From contig JASFBI010000189.1 in assembly GCA_030149595.1 (NCBI GenBank), positions 1 to 5,070 of the forward strand: a stretch of 5,070 nucleotides of DNA, given 5' to 3'. The notes beneath the pieces are model-generated. The model had not been told where the DNA came from. It saw nothing but the letters and a program-made list of their open reading frames with translations, and searched no databases. The position numbers were made by a program, and so were the translations under genes. This DNA is from Desulfobacterales bacterium (GTDB lineage Bacteria > Desulfobacterota > Desulfobacteria > Desulfobacterales > DAOWNP01). Of the stretch, positions 1-5,070 are shown piece after piece. Each line of letters starts with the position of its first letter. Position 1 is the stretch's first letter.

Positions 1-1091
1 TAAGAATAGATGAAGAAAAAATAATTCCCCCAAACACCCTTCTTTTAAACAAAATAATCAAAATATTTGATGACATTTTACCAGGTGCTGATGCGGTTAT
101 ACTTTCAGATTATGGTAAAGGGCTTCTTCTCTCCGATATACCGGAAATAGTAATAGAAAAATGCCGAAAAATGTCCGTCCCTGTACTTGTTGACCCTAAA
201 ACCAATAACTGGGACAGATACAAACGGGCAACATGCGTTACACCCAATCTGATGGAATTTTCCCAGGTAAGTCTCTCACCGGAAAACCTGCCGGAAAAAA
301 TGGCTCCTGATGCAGAAAAAATAATAAAACGTTTTGATCTTGATCACCTTCTTGTAACTTTAGGCAGTAGAGGCATGTGCCTGTTTTTTAGAAATAAAAA
401 GCCCTTTCATATACAAACTGAAGCAAAAGATGTATATGATGTTTCTGGAGCAGGAGATACAGTAATCAGTATTTTAGCAGCAGCATACGGCAGAGGATTT
501 TCAACAAGAGAGGCTGCTTCACTTGCCAATACAGCAGCAGGTATTGTTGTTGAAAAACTTGGAACAAAACCTGTAGAGATTGGCGAACTTACAAATGCTC
601 TGGAAAAAAAATCAACAATCGGCTTAAAAAAAATAATGACTGCAGCAGAGGCTGAAACCATTATATCCAGCTGGAAAAACCAAGGTAATAAAATTGTTTT
701 TACAAACGGATGCTTTGATATTCTTCATGCAGGACATATAAAACTGCTCCATGCTGCTGCTGAAAACGGAACAAAGCTTATTATTGGGCTAAATTCAGAT
801 TCGTCTGTAAAACGTTTAAAAGGCAGCAGCCGTCCGATTCTTCCGGAAAACGAAAGAGCAGCTCTCTTGTCTGCCATATACTGTGTTGACATGGTTGTTA
901 TTTTTCATGAGGATACTCCCATTAATTTAATAAAAAGCTTTATTCCAGATATCCTTGTAAAAGGCGGTGATTATACTGTAGAGACTGTAGTAGGACACGA
1001 TATTGTAGCAGAAAATAACGGCTCTGTTGTACTTGTACCTCTTGAAGAGGGGATAAGCACAACAAACATAATTAAAAGTTTAGAAACATAA
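1..1091 (+). CDS. hldE: Bifunctional heptose-7-phosphate kinase / heptose-1-phosphate adenylyltransferase HldE (5' end cut off)
   Basis: The open frame runs in from the left edge (first whole codon at 3) and stops with TAA at 1089-1091, leaving 362 visible codons. The family is usually about 470-490 residues, so roughly the first quarter is outside the window; the ATG at 171 is internal. The first part is a PfkB/ribokinase-type kinase domain. It shows a SDYGKG segment (about 105-122), DPK followed by TPN (190-247), and the GAGDT anion-hole/catalytic motif (447-461, catalytic Asp codon 456-458). After a linker near 600-680 comes a cytidylyltransferase-like domain with FTNGCFDILHAGH (HAGH at 726-737) and KGGDYT (960-977). 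By family knowledge, the kinase half phosphorylates D-glycero-D-manno-heptose 7-phosphate at C1 and the second half adenylylates heptose 1-phosphate, in the cytoplasm, for the LPS inner core. Having both domains in one frame makes this the fused HldE form and not separate HldA/HldC. It lies 23 bases upstream of leuS on the same strand. Confidence 0.95.
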   Translation, partial: RIDEEKIIPPNTLLLNKIIKIFDDILPGADAVILSDYGKGLLLSDIPEIVIEKCRKMSVPVLVDPKTNNWDRYKRATCVTPNLMEFSQVSLSPENLPEKMAPDAEKIIKRFDLDHLLVTLGSRGMCLFFRNKKPFHIQTEAKDVYDVSGAGDTVISILAAAYGRGFSTREAASLANTAAGIVVEKLGTKPVEIGELTNALEKKSTIGLKKIMTAAEAETIISSWKNQGNKIVFTNGCFDILHAGHIKLLHAAAENGTKLIIGLNSDSSVKRLKGSSRPILPENERAALLSAIYCVDMVVIFHEDTPINLIKSFIPDILVKGGDYTVETVVGHDIVAENNGSVVLVPLEEGISTTNIIKSLET

Positions 1092-1097
1092 ATATTT

Positions 1098-1101
1098 GAG
1101 G
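1098..1101 (+). promoter_or_regulatory. Ribosome binding site of leuS
   Basis: A GAGG core lies in the 23-base gap between the hldE stop and the leuS ATG, 13 bases before the start codon. That spacing is rather long, and the spacer is purely A/T. It is the only Shine-Dalgarno-like sequence in the gap and supports the ATG at 1115. The gap is too short for a separate promoter and terminator, so hldE and leuS probably share a transcript. Confidence 0.6.
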
Positions 1102-1114
1102 TAAATATAAATAT

Positions 1115-3709
1115 ATGGATGAACAATATTCCCCCAAAAAAATAGAAGAGAAATGGCAAAAAGCATGGGAAAAGTCAAAGATTTTTAATGTTAAAGAGGA
1201 TAAAAGCAAAAAAAAATATTATCTTTTGGAAATGTTTCCGTACCCTTCCGGGAAAATCCACATGGGCCATGTAAGAAACTATACCATAGGTGATGTTATA
1301 GCAAGATACAAAAGAATGAGAGGATTTAACGTGCTTCATCCCATGGGCTGGGATGCGTTTGGTCTGCCTGCTGAAAATGCCGCAATTACAAACAATACCC
1401 ACCCTGCAAAATGGACATATGAAAATATTAATTCCATGCGCAAACAGCTTAAAAGAATAGGATTCAGCTATGACTGGCAGCGGGAACTCGCCACATGCTC
1501 ACCAAAATACTACAAATGGGAACAGTGGCTGTTTATAAAAATGTTTGAAAAAGATATGGTTTACAGAAAAGAATCCAGCTTAAACTGGTGTGATACCTGC
1601 AAAACAACCCTTGCCAATGAACAGGTTGAATCCGGTCTATGCTGGAGATGCGGCAGGCAGGTAAGACAAAAAAAACTATGGCAGTGGTTTTTTAAAATAA
1701 CAGATTATGCTGAAGACCTTCTTGCAGGCTGCGACAAACTTCCGAACTGGCCTGAAAAAGTAACAGCCATGCAGAAAAACTGGATAGGGAAAAGTGTTGG
1801 TGCTACAATTGAATTTAATATTGAAAACAGCAGCAAAAAAATACCTGTTTTTACCACACGCCAGGACACAGTATTTGGTGCAACATTTTTGTGCCTTGCA
1901 CCGGAACATCCTCTTATACCAGAGCTTTGCAAAAACACTCCCAAAGAAAAAGAGGTATTTGCATTTATAGAAAAAATGTCAAAGTTAGACAGATCAGCAA
2001 AATCTATAGAATCCTATGAAAAAGAAGGGGTATTTACAGGCGCATGGTGTATAAATCCCCTAAGTAACAGGAAAATACCAGTTTATACAGCCAACTTCGC
2101 ACTTATGAACTATGGGACAGGTGCTGTTATGTCTGTTCCAGCACATGACCAGAGAGATTTTGATTTTGCCTTAAAATATAATCTTGATAGAATTCTCGTT
2201 ATAAAGCCAGTTGACAAAGAGCTCAATGCAGAGACAATGACAAAAGCTTACACAGATAATGGCATTTTAATAAACTCAAAAGAGTTCAACGGCATAAACA
2301 ATAAAACAGCATTAGACAAGATAGCATCACATCTTGAAAAAATTAATAAAGGCAAAAAAACAGTCAATTTCAGACTCAGGGACTGGGGAATATCACGCCA
2401 GAGATTCTGGGGAACTCCAATTCCCATGGTACACTGCAAAACCTGCGGTATAGTTCCAATACCAGAGTCTGACCTTCCTGTAACTCTTCCTGAAGACGCA
2501 CAACTTCCCGAAAATGGAAAGTCACCCCTGTCTGAATTAGAATATTTTTCCAAAGTAACATGCCCTAAATGCGGAAGAACTGATGCAAAAAGAGACACAG
2601 ACACCATGGACACTTTTGTGGAATCATCCTGGTATTTTCAAAGGTATTGCAGCACAAACTGCACAACTTCAATATTTGATCCTGAAGCTGTAAAATACTG
2701 GATGCCTGTGGATCAATACATAGGCGGAGTAGAACATGCCATATTACATCTTCTTTATTCAAGATATTTTACAAGAGTATTAAAAGATCTTGGTCTTGTT
2801 ACTTTTAAAGAGCCATTTAAAAACCTTTTAACTCAGGGTATGGTTCGAAAAGAGATCATGTCATGTGAAAAACACGGCTTTCTCTCCCCTGAAGAAACAG
2901 AGCCTGCTGAAAACAAACTCTTGTGTAAAAAATGTGGCAGAGAAGTTACTGTCGGCAAAGTTGAAAAAATGTCCAAATCCAAAAAAAATGTAATAAATCC
3001 AAATATTTTAATTGAAAAATACGGAGCAGATACAACAAGACTCTTCTGCCTTTTTGCAGCACCTCCTGAAAAAGGTCTTGAATGGAATGATCTGGGTGTT
3101 GAAGGATGCTTTCGTTTCTTAAACAGAATATGGAGACTTACAAATAATCAGTTAAGTAACATAAACTCTGTGGAAATTTTTACCGAAAATCCCGATGAAA
3201 TAAAAGGTAAAGCCAGGGATCTCTATAAAAAAACCCATGAAACCATAAAAAAGGTCTCGGAAGACATTGAACTGAGGTACCATTTCAATACAGCAATAAG
3301 TGCTGTTATGGAACTTGTAAATCAGTGCTATCTTATGGACTCATCCAAAAAACTTTCTACTGTTGAAAAACAGGTGTTAAAATTTGCCATAAATACAATT
3401 GTTCTGCTTCTGTCACCAATTGTTCCTCATATTACCGAAGACATATGGGAATCTTTAGGAAATAAGAAAAGCACTCTTTTTGCAAAATGGCCAACTTACA
3501 AAAAAGAGGCATTAACAGCAGACAGCATTATTTTTGTTGTCCAGGTAAACGGAAAGCTGAGAGCAAGGCTGAATACTGCTCCTGATATTGATGAAGAAAG
3601 TATAAAAGAGCTTGCCCTGGAAAACCCTCAGATTAAAAAATTTATTAAGGATAAACCTGTTAAAAAGATAATTGTTATTAAAAATAAACTAATTAATATT
3701 GTAATTTAA
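1115..3709 (+). CDS. leuS: Leucyl-tRNA synthetase, bacterial type, complete
   Basis: Encodes 864 residues, close to the usual length of bacterial LeuRS, a class I synthetase that charges tRNA-Leu in the cytoplasm. The Rossmann catalytic core carries the HIGH signature as HMGH (residues 49-52), then [11 protein letters not shown] (78-88) and KMSKS (618-622). A zinc-knuckle set C159/C162/C176/C179 follows the first half of the core. The CP1 editing domain has TTRQDT at 247-252, where the more common form is TTRPDT, and [15 protein letters not shown] with Asp345. T252 and D345 fall at the same numbers as the known E. coli editing residues, so post-transfer editing should be intact. Further pairs C441/C444 and C483/C486 flank the return to the core. 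The leucine-specific insertion before KMSKS contains C584, H587, C604 and C607, a possible zinc ribbon. The helical anticodon-binding domain and a small C-terminal domain (from about residue 800) complete the protein. The frame is unbroken despite A9 (1208-1216) and A8 (2981-2988) tracts. It follows hldE closely and is probably in the same operon. Confidence 0.98.
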   Translation: MDEQYSPKKIEEKWQKAWEKSKIFNVKEDKSKKKYYLLEMFPYPSGKIHMGHVRNYTIGDVIARYKRMRGFNVLHPMGWDAFGLPAENAAITNNTHPAKWTYENINSMRKQLKRIGFSYDWQRELATCSPKYYKWEQWLFIKMFEKDMVYRKESSLNWCDTCKTTLANEQVESGLCWRCGRQVRQKKLWQWFFKITDYAEDLLAGCDKLPNWPEKVTAMQKNWIGKSVGATIEFNIENSSKKIPVFTTRQDTVFGATFLCLAPEHPLIPELCKNTPKEKEVFAFIEKMSKLDRSAKSIESYEKEGVFTGAWCINPLSNRKIPVYTANFALMNYGTGAVMSVPAHDQRDFDFALKYNLDRILVIKPVDKELNAETMTKAYTDNGILINSKEFNGINNKTALDKIASHLEKINKGKKTVNFRLRDWGISRQRFWGTPIPMVHCKTCGIVPIPESDLPVTLPEDAQLPENGKSPLSELEYFSKVTCPKCGRTDAKRDTDTMDTFVESSWYFQRYCSTNCTTSIFDPEAVKYWMPVDQYIGGVEHAILHLLYSRYFTRVLKDLGLVTFKEPFKNLLTQGMVRKEIMSCEKHGFLSPEETEPAENKLLCKKCGREVTVGKVEKMSKSKKNVINPNILIEKYGADTTRLFCLFAAPPEKGLEWNDLGVEGCFRFLNRIWRLTNNQLSNINSVEIFTENPDEIKGKARDLYKKTHETIKKVSEDIELRYHFNTAISAVMELVNQCYLMDSSKKLSTVEKQVLKFAINTIVLLLSPIVPHITEDIWESLGNKKSTLFAKWPTYKKEALTADSIIFVVQVNGKLRARLNTAPDIDEESIKELALENPQIKKFIKDKPVKKIIVIKNKLINIVI

Positions 3710-3777
3710 TTTTTGTATTTAGTATCTGGACGGACACTATGCTTTTTCAGATACTAAATAGTGTCTAAACAAAAATT
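3708..3777. repeat. Interleaved inverted repeats after leuS (possible pseudoknot or degenerate mobile-element remnant)
   Basis: A perfect 13-bp inverted repeat has arms at 3716-3728 and 3748-3760 (arm TATTTAGTATCTG) around a 19-base loop. An outer 8-bp pair, AATTTTTG (3708-3715) with CAAAAATT (3770-3777), extends it after a 9-base bulge on the right, and includes part of the leuS stop codon. A second perfect 8-bp repeat, GACACTAT (3733-3740) with ATAGTGTC (3758-3765), starts inside the loop and ends outside the first stem. It overlaps the right arm of the first stem by three bases. The order is therefore A-B-A'-B', which as RNA allows two alternative stems or a pseudoknot. There is no T-run directly after the stem, so it is not a canonical intrinsic terminator. 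Function is not known; an RNA 3'-end structure, an attenuator upstream of lptE or the remains of a small inverted-repeat element are all possible. Confidence 0.7.
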
Positions 3778-3779
3778 TC

Positions 3780-3808
3780 TTCAGGTTTAAGACAGAAAAT
3801 TGTATAAC
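3780..3808 (+). promoter_or_regulatory. Weak candidate promoter for lptE
   Basis: A TATAAC hexamer (3803-3808, five of six matches to the -10 consensus) lies 17 bases after TTCAGG (3780-3785), a poor -35 match. Transcription would start near 3815, about 60 bases before the chosen lptE start. The region is AT-rich, so chance matches are likely. Read-through from leuS is an equally good way for lptE to be transcribed. Confidence 0.22.
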
Positions 3809-3859
3809 TTAGCATTTCGTAACAGCCTGTTAAGCATTAAATACAATTTAATACATCTT

Positions 3860-3864
3860 GTGAG
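3860..3864 (+). promoter_or_regulatory. Weak ribosome binding site deciding the lptE start
   Basis: GTGAG lies 10 bases before the ATG at 3875 and can pair with the anti-Shine-Dalgarno region through its GTGA. It is weak, but it is the best candidate near any possible start of this frame. A short A/T hairpin (ATTAAAT at 3836-3842, ATTTAAT at 3846-3852, loop ACA) sits just upstream of it. Confidence 0.4.
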
Positions 3865-3874
3865 AATAAATAAT

Positions 3875-4387
3875 ATGTTTCAGATAAATAAAAATATTAT
3901 TTATGTACTGTTTCTTTTGGCTTTTACCTCCTGCGGTTACCATTTTTCAGGAGGCGGGAAATTCCCAGCCAGTATAAAAAAAATAAATATAAAATTTTTT
4001 GAAAACAGAACATCAAATAACACTATAGCAACAGCATTAACCAATGATTTAATATATGAGATAGGCCGCAATAAAAATATTACTATTACAGATGAAAACA
4101 GTGCTGATGCTGTCATTTCTGGTAAAATTACATCCTTTGAGGTAACTACAATTGCTCATACAGGTGCCTATATCTCCTCTGAAAAAAGAGTAACTGTTAC
4201 AGCATCTGTAAAAATAACCGGAAAAGACGGTACTTTGATATGGATACGCGAAGCTCTTTTGGCTCAGGAAGCATTTAAGACAAACCAAACAAAAAGCTTG
4301 GAAGAGCAAAACCAAAACAGTGCAGTTATTATACTTTCAAAGCGGCTTGCTGAACTTATACACAGCAGTATAACAGATAATTTTTAA
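3875..4387 (+). CDS. lptE: LPS-assembly lipoprotein LptE
   Basis: Encodes 170 residues from the chosen ATG. The N-terminus is a lipoprotein signal: a Lys at residue 6, a hydrophobic stretch IIYVLFLLAF, then TSC with the acylated cysteine at residue 20. The lipobox is slightly loose, with Phe at -3. The mature protein opens CGYHFSGGG, followed by PASIKKI and FFENRT, an ALTNDLI segment, a SADAVISGKI segment and a C-terminal helix LAELIHSSI. This order is characteristic of the LptE (RlpB) family. By family knowledge, LptE sits at the inner face of the outer membrane, plugs the LptD barrel and helps insert LPS. The frame can be extended to a TTG at 3800, but that would put 25 residues before the signal peptide and break the n-region/h-region layout, so ATG 3875 is preferred. 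lptE follows leuS on the same strand after 165 bases and faces rpsT. Family assignment is by sequence pattern; overall conservation in LptE is low. Confidence 0.88.
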   Translation: MFQINKNIIYVLFLLAFTSCGYHFSGGGKFPASIKKINIKFFENRTSNNTIATALTNDLIYEIGRNKNITITDENSADAVISGKITSFEVTTIAHTGAYISSEKRVTVTASVKITGKDGTLIWIREALLAQEAFKTNQTKSLEEQNQNSAVIILSKRLAELIHSSITDNF

Positions 4388-4407
4388 AATTTTAAACAAA
4401 AACACAG

Positions 4408-4469
4408 GTATTATTTGATACTCTAATACACTCCTGCATGGCAGTATCTACCCAAAAACTTGCCATGCA
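4408..4469. repeat. Hairpin cluster between convergent lptE and rpsT, possible shared terminator
   Basis: The clearest element is a perfect 9-bp inverted repeat TGCATGGCA (4435-4443) / TGCCATGCA (4461-4469) with a 17-base loop. Two shorter perfect pairs lie to its left: GTATTA (4408-4413) / TAATAC (4424-4429) and GATACT (4417-4422) / AGTATC (4443-4448). The last pair interleaves with the 9-bp stem. The position between two genes that end toward each other suggests transcription termination in both directions. Neither strand has a T-run directly after the stem, so a classical intrinsic terminator is not supported. The rest of the 144-base gap (4388-4531) holds no gene I can recognise. Confidence 0.45.
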
Positions 4470-4531
4470 ATGACACCTTTGATCTTGAAAAATCCAGATC
4501 TTCAGAGCTTTTAACTCAATTTTGTAAAAAC

Positions 4532-4792
4532 CTACATACTGTTAACCATTTTAGCAAGTCTTGCAATTTTTCTTGAAGCTGTATTCTTGTGAATTACTTT
4601 TTTATTAGCAGCTTTTGTAATTACAGATATTGCAGTTCTCATGGATTTTGCAGATTCTTCTGCAGATCCTTCTGCCACAGTAACTCTAACCTGTTTAACA
4701 ATAGTTTTTACACTGGTTCTGACTACCTTGTTACGTTCATACTTTTTTGCACTTTGTTTTATCCGCTTTAATGCTGATTTGTGATTTGCCAT
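4532..4792 (-). CDS. rpsT: Small ribosomal subunit protein bS20
   Basis: Encodes 86 residues, the usual length for S20, starting MANHKSALKRIKQS and continuing with a Lys/Arg-rich, all-helical sequence. The middle carries the AISVITKAANKKVIHKNTA segment and the end ASRKIARLAKM, all typical of the family. By family knowledge, S20 is a primary 16S rRNA-binding protein that joins early in 30S assembly and bridges the 5' domain and helix 44. The ATG (complement of 4790-4792) is backed by a strong Shine-Dalgarno sequence 10 bases upstream. The gene stands alone on the minus strand, converging with lptE and diverging from murJ. This arrangement, with rpsT next to murJ (mviN), is common in Gram-negative bacteria. 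Stop codon is TAG (complement of 4532-4534). Confidence 0.97.
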   Translation of the reverse strand: MANHKSALKRIKQSAKKYERNKVVRTSVKTIVKQVRVTVAEGSAEESAKSMRTAISVITKAANKKVIHKNTASRKIARLAKMVNSM

Positions 4793-4802
4793 TTTTTTTT
4801 AA

Positions 4803-4808
4803 CTCCTT
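4803..4808 (-). promoter_or_regulatory. Strong ribosome binding site of rpsT
   Basis: On the minus strand this reads AAGGAG, followed by T at 4802, a near-perfect Shine-Dalgarno sequence. The spacer to the ATG is 10 bases and consists mostly of an A-tract (the T9 run at 4792-4800 on the plus strand, whose last base pairs with the A of the start codon). An unstructured A-rich spacer fits a highly expressed ribosomal protein gene. Confidence 0.85.
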
Positions 4809-4825
4809 TTATAGAAAAATATTTC

Positions 4826-4854
4826 TAAATACTTTATCAAAAAATATATGTCAA
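4826..4854 (-). promoter_or_regulatory. Candidate sigma-70-type promoter of rpsT
   Basis: On the minus strand a perfect -35 hexamer TTGACA (4849-4854) is followed after exactly 17 bases by TATTTA (4826-4831), a moderate -10. Transcription would begin near 4819, giving a leader of about 27 bases with the Shine-Dalgarno sequence inside it. The exact -35 and correct spacing in the right place make this the best promoter candidate in the window; the weak -10 is the main doubt. Confidence 0.55.
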
Positions 4855-4888
4855 GATTTTATATTAATTCTGTTAATTTTTTAAAATT

Positions 4889-4918
4889 TTAAGTGTTTTT
4901 ATATTAAAAACATATTAT
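4889..4918 (+). promoter_or_regulatory. Weak candidate promoter of murJ
   Basis: TATTAT (4913-4918) matches the -10 consensus at five of six positions. The hexamer 18 bases upstream, TTAAGT (4889-4894), matches the -35 consensus at only three. It lies about 50 bases before the murJ ATG in the divergent gap with rpsT. The gap is extremely AT-rich, so -10-like sequences are expected by chance. Confidence 0.3.
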
Positions 4919-4965
4919 ACATCAAAAATAACAAACATTACTAAAAAAAACCGAAAAAAAAAACT

Positions 4966-5070
4966 ATGCCTCATAATAAAACCATTACTCAAAATGCAGG
5001 TTTAATTGGAACATTAACACTTGCAAGCCGTATATTAGGCTTTACAAGAGATCTTGCAATTGCCTTTTTT
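4966..5070 (+). CDS. murJ: Lipid II flippase MurJ (3' end cut off)
   Basis: Thirty-five codons are visible from the ATG at 4966 to the window edge without a stop. After a short polar N-terminus (MPHNKTITQNA) comes GLIGTLTLASRILGFTRDLAIAFF. This matches the start of the MurJ/MviN family, where the first membrane helix carries the conserved SRILGFxRD pattern. By family knowledge, the full protein has about 14 transmembrane helices and flips lipid II across the inner membrane for peptidoglycan synthesis. No Shine-Dalgarno sequence is visible: the 20 bases before the ATG are almost all A. The start could therefore be leaderless-like or weakly initiated, but no other in-frame start fits the family N-terminus better. 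It diverges from rpsT. Confidence 0.88.
   Translation, partial: MPHNKTITQNAGLIGTLTLASRILGFTRDLAIAFF

Noticed and set aside
407..661. 84-codon minus-strand open frame inside hldE
   Set aside because: Antisense to the kinase GAGDT region and linker; its Ala/Val/Ser-rich translation is the mirror of the conserved plus-strand codons.
971..1159. 62-codon hydrophobic minus-strand frame across the hldE-leuS junction
   Set aside because: The Phe/Ile-rich translation simply reflects A/T-rich DNA read in antisense; no Shine-Dalgarno sequence and it overlaps two real genes.
2248..2613. 121-codon open frame on the minus strand inside leuS
   Set aside because: It lies wholly inside a well-supported leuS, has no recognisable domain or ribosome site, and is low in plausibility compared with the conserved LeuRS reading.
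3716..3760. Rho-independent terminator of leuS
   Set aside because: The stem is perfect but is not followed by a T-run, and its loop is 19 bases long; recorded as an inverted repeat instead.
4049..4315. 88-codon minus-strand frame inside lptE
   Set aside because: Antisense to lptE with no recognisable motif; the Cys/Tyr/Phe-rich content is typical of a shadow frame.
4481..4500. GATCT/AGATC hairpin as an rpsT terminator
   Set aside because: Only five base pairs with a 10-base loop and no T-run after it on the minus strand; too weak to report.
4589..4771. 60-codon plus-strand frame inside rpsT
   Set aside because: Antisense to rpsT; the Phe/Ser/Cys-rich translation mirrors Lys/Arg codons of S20.
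1..5070. CRISPR array, tRNA gene, insertion sequence gene or defence cassette
   Set aside because: No regularly spaced direct repeats, no tRNA cloverleaf signature such as GGTTCGAATCC, and no transposase or nuclease-like reading frame were seen; every long open frame is explained by housekeeping genes.

Overview
The window reads as ordinary core chromosome of an AT-rich Gram-negative bacterium. The gene set and order (hldE, leuS, lptE, then rpsT on the opposite strand, then murJ) and the style of the LeuRS and LptE proteins point to Desulfobacterota (the former Deltaproteobacteria, perhaps a Desulfobacterales-like lineage). This assignment is inferred from remembered family patterns and was not searched. 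LPS-type envelope genes (HldE, LptE) support a diderm cell.

Layout. From 1 to 1091 (+) lies the 3' three-quarters of hldE, cut by the window edge; it encodes the bifunctional heptose-7-phosphate kinase / heptose-1-phosphate adenylyltransferase. After 23 bases comes a complete leuS (1115-3709, +), a bacterial leucyl-tRNA synthetase of 864 residues with intact synthetic and editing signatures. A 165-base gap (3710-3874) holds an unusual set of interleaved inverted repeats that begins at the leuS stop codon. It is followed by lptE (3875-4387, +), a small outer-membrane LPS-assembly lipoprotein. A 144-base convergent gap (4388-4531) holds a 9-bp inverted repeat. Then comes rpsT (4532-4792, -), ribosomal protein bS20, with a strong Shine-Dalgarno sequence and a plausible promoter. 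A very AT-rich divergent gap (4793-4965) separates it from the first 35 codons of murJ (4966 to the window end, +), the lipid II flippase.

How the genes fit together. HldE makes the ADP-heptose precursor for the LPS inner core, LptE works in the final LPS insertion step at the outer membrane, and MurJ flips the peptidoglycan precursor. These three are envelope genes. leuS and rpsT are translation housekeeping genes embedded among them. hldE and leuS are probably co-transcribed, lptE may be read through from leuS or have its own weak promoter, and rpsT is transcribed alone in the opposite direction.

I found no sign of a mobile element gene, CRISPR array, defence system or other undescribed multi-gene system. 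The features most worth a second look are the interleaved inverted repeats after leuS, the hairpin cluster between lptE and rpsT, and a cysteine/histidine cluster next to the KMSKS loop of LeuRS.
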